Source: Treponema sp. UBA4319
GTDB lineage: Bacteria; Spirochaetota; Spirochaetia; Treponematales; Treponemataceae
NCBI GenBank assembly: GCA_002393865.1
Contig: DGUD01000104.1
Location: 9,001-18,215, forward strand
Length of the DNA stretch: 9,215 nucleotides
Reading direction: 5' to 3'
A program made the translations under genes and the position numbers. A model generated the notes under the pieces. That model saw nothing but the letters and a program-made list of their open reading frames with translations. It was not told the DNA's origin and ran no database searches. Each line of letters opens with the position of its first letter. The stretch's first letter is position 1. Positions 7,431 through 9,215 of this stretch are shown here, piece by piece.

Positions 7431-7700
7431 CTACCAGCGGCTGCCGGCAGGGAACGGACATGTGGCGCTGAGCAGCCGTGCGCGGTATGCGGTATAGGAG
7501 CCGCATTCCGCGCAGAGCATGTCTGCTTTGTGCGACGGGCAGCTGCCGCAGGCTGCGAGCCGCCGCGCATATTCGTCCGCAGGGGCATGCAGCCCCTTGA
7601 CGAAGGGCTGCGCTTCCGCCGCCTTGCGCACGCTTTCTGCGCTCATCTGAGCCTGCAGCACCCGCAGCGCGCACAGCGGGCAGGCTGCCTGAGCCTCCAT
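7431..7700 (-). CDS. Small Cys-rich protein, DUF6171-like
   Basis: This is an 89-residue cytoplasmic protein with an N-terminal CPLC (C7, C10), a helical middle, then EYARRLAACGSCPSH with C51 and C54, MLCAECGSYT with C63 and C66, an AYRARLLSATCP segment with C81, and a C-terminal SRW. This order (YEKRL..C..C, C..CG.., .R.A......CP, ..KW/RW end) matches my memory of the DUF6171 family and looks like a zinc-ribbon-type fold. Function is unknown. The start has a TAGGAG site with 6-nt spacing that overlaps the stop codon of the arabinofuranosidase, leaving only nine bases between the genes, so the two are cotranscribed. Eight cysteines in regular pairs argue that this is a real gene rather than a chance frame. 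Confidence 0.8.
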   Translation of the reverse strand: MEAQAACPLCALRVLQAQMSAESVRKAAEAQPFVKGLHAPADEYARRLAACGSCPSHKADMLCAECGSYTAYRARLLSATCPFPAGSRW

Positions 7701-7706
7701 GCCGCG

Positions 7707-7712
7707 CTCCTA
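7707..7712 (-). promoter_or_regulatory. Ribosome binding site TAGGAG for the DUF6171-like gene
   Basis: TAGGAG on the minus strand is 6 nt from the ATG at 7700. Its first three bases are the stop codon of the GH51 gene, so termination and re-initiation may be coupled. Confidence 0.7.
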
Positions 7713-9215
7713 GACCCGTACCGTGACTGCTGCCACGGCATGCGCCGGGATGTCGAGCGCCACAGTCTGCCCGTCGCTGACCTGCACGGAAAGCGCCTGT
7801 GCGGTCACGGCATCTCCATTGCTGAACGTGTTCATGCTGTTCATCGCCTCGCCGCTCACGACCTCTGCGGAAGCCCCGCCGATGCTGCCCTGAAGCCTCG
7901 CAAAGCCTATCTCAAGGTGCTTTGAGGCCTGCGCGTCTGCGTTCGCGATGGTGACGAGGTAGCAGTCCGTGCCGGACGCATCGTCTTTCTTTACGGATGC
8001 GGAGACGCTGATGCCCGGCACCAGCAGCTGCTTTTCAGCGATGCCTGCGGACGGCGCCGCAAAGCTTGTGCCAAGCAGCGTGGCGTCCTGATGCCCCTTG
8101 AAGAGGCGGAAGACATGCCAGGTGGGCGTAAGCACGATTTTGTCCCCCTCCGTCAGAACCGGGGACTGCAGGACATTGACGGCCTGCGCGATGTTCGCGA
8201 TTTTTACGCGGTCGGCATGGTTGTTGAATATGTTCAGCCCGATGGCCGCGACCAGCGCGTCCCGGATGGTGTTCTGCTGGTAGAGGAAGCCGGGATTGGT
8301 GCCGGGCTCGCACTTGTGCCAGCAGCCCCATTCGTCCACGACGAGCGCGACGCGTTTTTCGGGGTCGTACTTGTCCATAATCTCGCCGTGGCGGCGCAGG
8401 AGCTCGTCAAGCACAAAGGTGTTCTTGAGCGTGCGGTACCAGCCTTCCTCGGTGAATTCCGTGGCGGAGCACTGGTGCGCCCAGTCAATCTCAAAGGTGT
8501 AGTAGTGGAGTGAAAGCCCGTCCATAAAGCGCCCTGCCTCGCGCATGAGCACCTCTGTCCAGTTGTAGTCGCTGCCGCTCGGGCCGCAGGCAATCTTCTG
8601 GATTTTGTCGCTGCCGTACTGACGCACAAAGGACTGGTAGCGGCGGTAGGTATCCGCGTAGTATTCCGGGCGCATGTTGCCGCCGCAGCCCCAGCTTTCG
8701 TTGCCCACGCCAAAGAGAGGGAGCTTCCATGCGCCGGGGTGGCCGTTTTGTGCGCGGAGCTTCGCCATGGGGCTTTCCCCGCTGAATGTCATGTATTCGA
8801 CCCACTCGTCCATCTCCTGCACGCTGCCGCTGCCTACGTTGCCGCAGATGTACGGCTTGCAGCCCAGCTCGTCGCAGAGCCCCATGAATTCGTGGGTGCC
8901 GAAGCTGTTGTCCTCGATGACGCCGCCCCAGTTCGTGTTTATCATGCGCTTGCGGCCGGACTGCGGGCCGATGCCGTCTTTCCAGTGGTATTCGTCGGCA
9001 AAACAGCCGCCCGGCCAGCGCAGGTTCGGGATGGCGATGTCGCGGAAGGCCTTGAGCACGTCCTTGCGGTAGCCGTGCACATTGGGGATGGGCGAATCTT
9101 TGCCTACCCAGAAGCCGCCGTAGATGCAGCGCCCCAGGTGCTCTGAGAAGTGGCCGTAGATGTCCTTGCTGATGACGGATTTTTTGTCTTCCGTATCAAC
9201 GATGATAGTCTGTGT
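7710..9215 (-). CDS. abfA: GH51 alpha-L-arabinofuranosidase (start just beyond the window edge)
   Basis: The frame is open to the right edge, giving 501 residues, about the usual full GH51 length (roughly 500), so only a few N-terminal residues are missing. The enzyme removes terminal arabinofuranosyl units from arabinan, arabinoxylan or their oligosaccharides with retention. Family marks, numbered from the window edge, are [21 protein letters not shown] at 18-38, [20 protein letters not shown] at 65-84, acid/base E173 in [12 protein letters not shown], a LSLHYY strand near 234-239, nucleophile E295 in VVDEWGCWH, and a C-terminal beta-sandwich ending in AVTVRV. Both catalytic Glu are close to the positions known in Geobacillus AbfA. 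The visible N-terminus starts directly in the catalytic region, so a cytoplasmic enzyme acting on imported oligosaccharides is likely. An internal GTG at 9080 would cut off the first conserved motif and is not the start. Confidence 0.95.
   Translation of the reverse strand, partial: TQTIIVDTEDKKSVISKDIYGHFSEHLGRCIYGGFWVGKDSPIPNVHGYRKDVLKAFRDIAIPNLRWPGGCFADEYHWKDGIGPQSGRKRMINTNWGGVIEDNSFGTHEFMGLCDELGCKPYICGNVGSGSVQEMDEWVEYMTFSGESPMAKLRAQNGHPGAWKLPLFGVGNESWGCGGNMRPEYYADTYRRYQSFVRQYGSDKIQKIACGPSGSDYNWTEVLMREAGRFMDGLSLHYYTFEIDWAHQCSATEFTEEGWYRTLKNTFVLDELLRRHGEIMDKYDPEKRVALVVDEWGCWHKCEPGTNPGFLYQQNTIRDALVAAIGLNIFNNHADRVKIANIAQAVNVLQSPVLTEGDKIVLTPTWHVFRLFKGHQDATLLGTSFAAPSAGIAEKQLLVPGISVSASVKKDDASGTDCYLVTIANADAQASKHLEIGFARLQGSIGGASAEVVSGEAMNSMNTFSNGDAVTAQALSVQVSDGQTVALDIPAHAVAAVTVRV

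Noticed and set aside
7360..7674. N-terminal extension of the kinase frame by 105 codons up to 7674
   Set aside because: It overlaps almost the whole DUF6171-like gene, does not resemble kinase sequence, and would place the clear signal peptide in the middle of the protein.
9080..9080. GTG at 9080 as the arabinofuranosidase start
   Set aside because: The frame continues open for 45 codons to the window edge and includes the conserved [14 protein letters not shown] motif, so the true start is further right.
1..9215. Mobile elements, phage or defence genes, CRISPR arrays, tRNA or rRNA
   Set aside because: No transposase or integrase motifs, no regularly spaced repeats and no structural RNA signatures were seen. 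All long frames are assigned to housekeeping, transport, sugar-use or sensing families.

Overview
The window is a GC-rich, densely coding bacterial segment with seven genes and only two intergenic gaps over 50 bp. The gene content points to an anaerobic, carbohydrate-using gut or rumen bacterium. It combines a CobW-type metallochaperone, a DUF1284 protein, a DUF6171-like protein, a GH51 arabinofuranosidase and a hybrid kinase with a double beta-propeller sensor. Strong AGGAGG-type ribosome binding sites fit the same picture. Treponema-like spirochaetes or Clostridia (Lachnospiraceae/Oscillospiraceae-like) are the best guesses. The sequence contains no rRNA, tRNA or other taxonomic marker to decide between them.

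Left block, + strand (1-2209): three genes are packed with overlapping stop and start codons. They are the 3' end of a COG0523 (CobW/ZNG-type) GTPase with a His/Asp-rich metal-binding stretch, a small Cys-rich DUF1284 protein (ATGA overlap), and a MATE-family efflux transporter (TGATG overlap). They are almost certainly one transcript. A link through metal homeostasis is plausible but inferred.

Middle, - strand (2206-2874): a histidine-phosphatase (phosphoglycerate-mutase-like) gene converges on the MATE gene. The two stop codons share one CTAG palindrome. Its promoter region lies in a 195-bp gap (2875-3069) that holds two perfect inverted repeats.

Right block, - strand (3070-9215), read right to left: an almost complete intracellular-type GH51 alpha-L-arabinofuranosidase runs off the right edge. 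Nine bases after it comes a small Cys-rich DUF6171-like protein, and 72 bp after that a 1429-residue hybrid sensor kinase. The kinase has a signal peptide, fourteen propeller blades, a Y_Y_Y-like domain, one membrane segment, HisKA, HATPase, receiver and HPt domains, and a helical tail. It has no DNA-binding output, so it needs a partner response regulator that is not in the window. The adjacency suggests that the kinase senses plant cell-wall (arabinan or arabinoxylan) fragments outside the membrane and controls their use. The kinase also appears to have its own extended -10 promoter placed so close to the ATG that its mRNA may be leaderless.

No RNA genes, insertion sequences, CRISPR arrays or phage genes were seen.
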